64,000 nt of DNA from Neodontobutis hainanensis. Lineage: Eukaryota > Chordata > Actinopteri > Gobiiformes > Odontobutidae. Under the pieces are notes generated by a model. That model searched no databases. It saw only the letters and a program-made list of their open reading frames with translations, and had not been told where the DNA came from. A program made the translations under genes and the position numbers. Of the stretch, positions 63,531 to 64,000 are shown piece after piece. Each line of letters begins with the position of its first letter. The stretch's first letter is position 1. The stretch is taken from contig JALDNG010000020.1 of NCBI GenBank assembly GCA_024349245.1, positions 62,001 to 126,000 of the forward strand, read 5' to 3'.

Positions 63531-64000
63531 TCCCTCTCGTTCCTTTCCTTCTCCCAGTGTCGCTCTCTGGTGCATTGTAAGCTACAGGACATGTTTGTAC
63601 AAATACAACCTACTTTTCAAGACTTTACTATTTTACGTTTTCTGCACCAACAAAGTAAGAGCTTTAGCACAAAGGTACCACTTTCATTTTACTTTTGTCA
63701 CAACCTGTTCCTATGGGATTCTCCATTGGTTGGGAAAGTGGTTGAGGCACAAAATTGAGTGAACTATTCGAAAAACAGGAAAATACCAATATAAACAAGT
63801 TAGTTAGCGTAAAGGGACTAAAGTTCACATATGTCGACCCAGATGTTCGAAGTTAGCCTTTTGGGTTATGGTAAGAAGAAAACCACAAAGTGTTGCTTTT
63901 TCTTGTTCAAAAATGCAAGTGGGATTTTAAATATACTGTATATGTATATATTTATTTCAATATTCTGATGGCAGTGATGACCCAAACCTTAATTTGTGCT

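Larger units (their letters stand above)
47462..64000 (+). other. Downstream IgLON intron (partial)
   Basis: Begins with donor GTAAAC after the Ig2 half-exon and runs to the window end without a recognisable next exon (expected to contain a YLEI...YEC segment). It holds repeat tails (48663-48708, 52163-52220, 55854-55875), a minus-orientation copy of the three-copy repeat (56695-56790), a SINE head (60508), a retroposon tail (62434-62715), a CpG-rich block (49310-49530) and motif-rich blocks at 52540, 55170 and 63340. Elsewhere, for example 57250-60480, nothing identifiable was seen. Confidence 0.85.

Noticed and set aside
1..64000. CRISPR arrays, bacterial operons, rRNA or viral genes
   Set aside because: No regularly spaced repeats, no dense ORFs with ribosome sites, and no rRNA-like segments; the window has the texture of vertebrate intron throughout.

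Overview
This is vertebrate nuclear DNA, almost certainly from a teleost fish (probably a spiny-rayed fish; that is inference). It is AT-rich and nearly all non-coding. It carries dispersed repeats with wording typical of teleost genomes. Its only recognisable protein-coding sequence is three short exons with correct splice sites, all on the + strand. Nothing prokaryotic, viral or CRISPR-like was seen.

The three exons (14599-14743, 15472-15559, 47336-47461) join in frame, with intron phases 2/0, 0/1 and 1/1. They encode most of the first Ig domain and the first half of the second Ig domain of an IgLON-family GPI-anchored neuronal adhesion molecule. The residues best match limbic system-associated membrane protein (LSAMP), although the second-domain segment also has NEGR1-like features. 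The signal-peptide exon and the start of Ig1 lie upstream of the window. The rest of Ig2, Ig3 and the GPI-anchor signal lie downstream. The window is therefore an internal slice of a very large gene: at least 14.6 kb of intron, an exon, a 728 bp intron, an exon, a 31.8 kb intron, an exon, and at least 16.5 kb of intron.

The introns hold transposon relics. A 1,005 bp non-autonomous hAT element (24487-25491) has terminal inverted repeats, an 8 bp target duplication and a leftover transposase C-terminal motif. A probable solo Ty3/gypsy-type LTR (37719-38060) has TG...CA ends and a 4 bp duplication. A Penelope-like repeat with a mutated hammerhead-ribozyme core lies at about 20656-20700. There is a tRNA-derived SINE head (60508-60571), the tail of a GATAA-ended retroposon (62434-62715), several copies of common teleost repeats, and a three-copy dispersed repeat, one copy of which forms a perfect 22 bp hairpin (4348-4409).

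Several intronic blocks are rich in homeodomain and POU-octamer motifs and look like conserved non-coding enhancers, as expected for a large neural-adhesion gene. This cannot be confirmed without a cross-species alignment. I did not find a clearly new biological system. The observations most worth checking are the hammerhead-like cores, the hairpin repeat family, the splice boundary just before the first Ig cysteine, and the CpG-rich block at 49310-49530.
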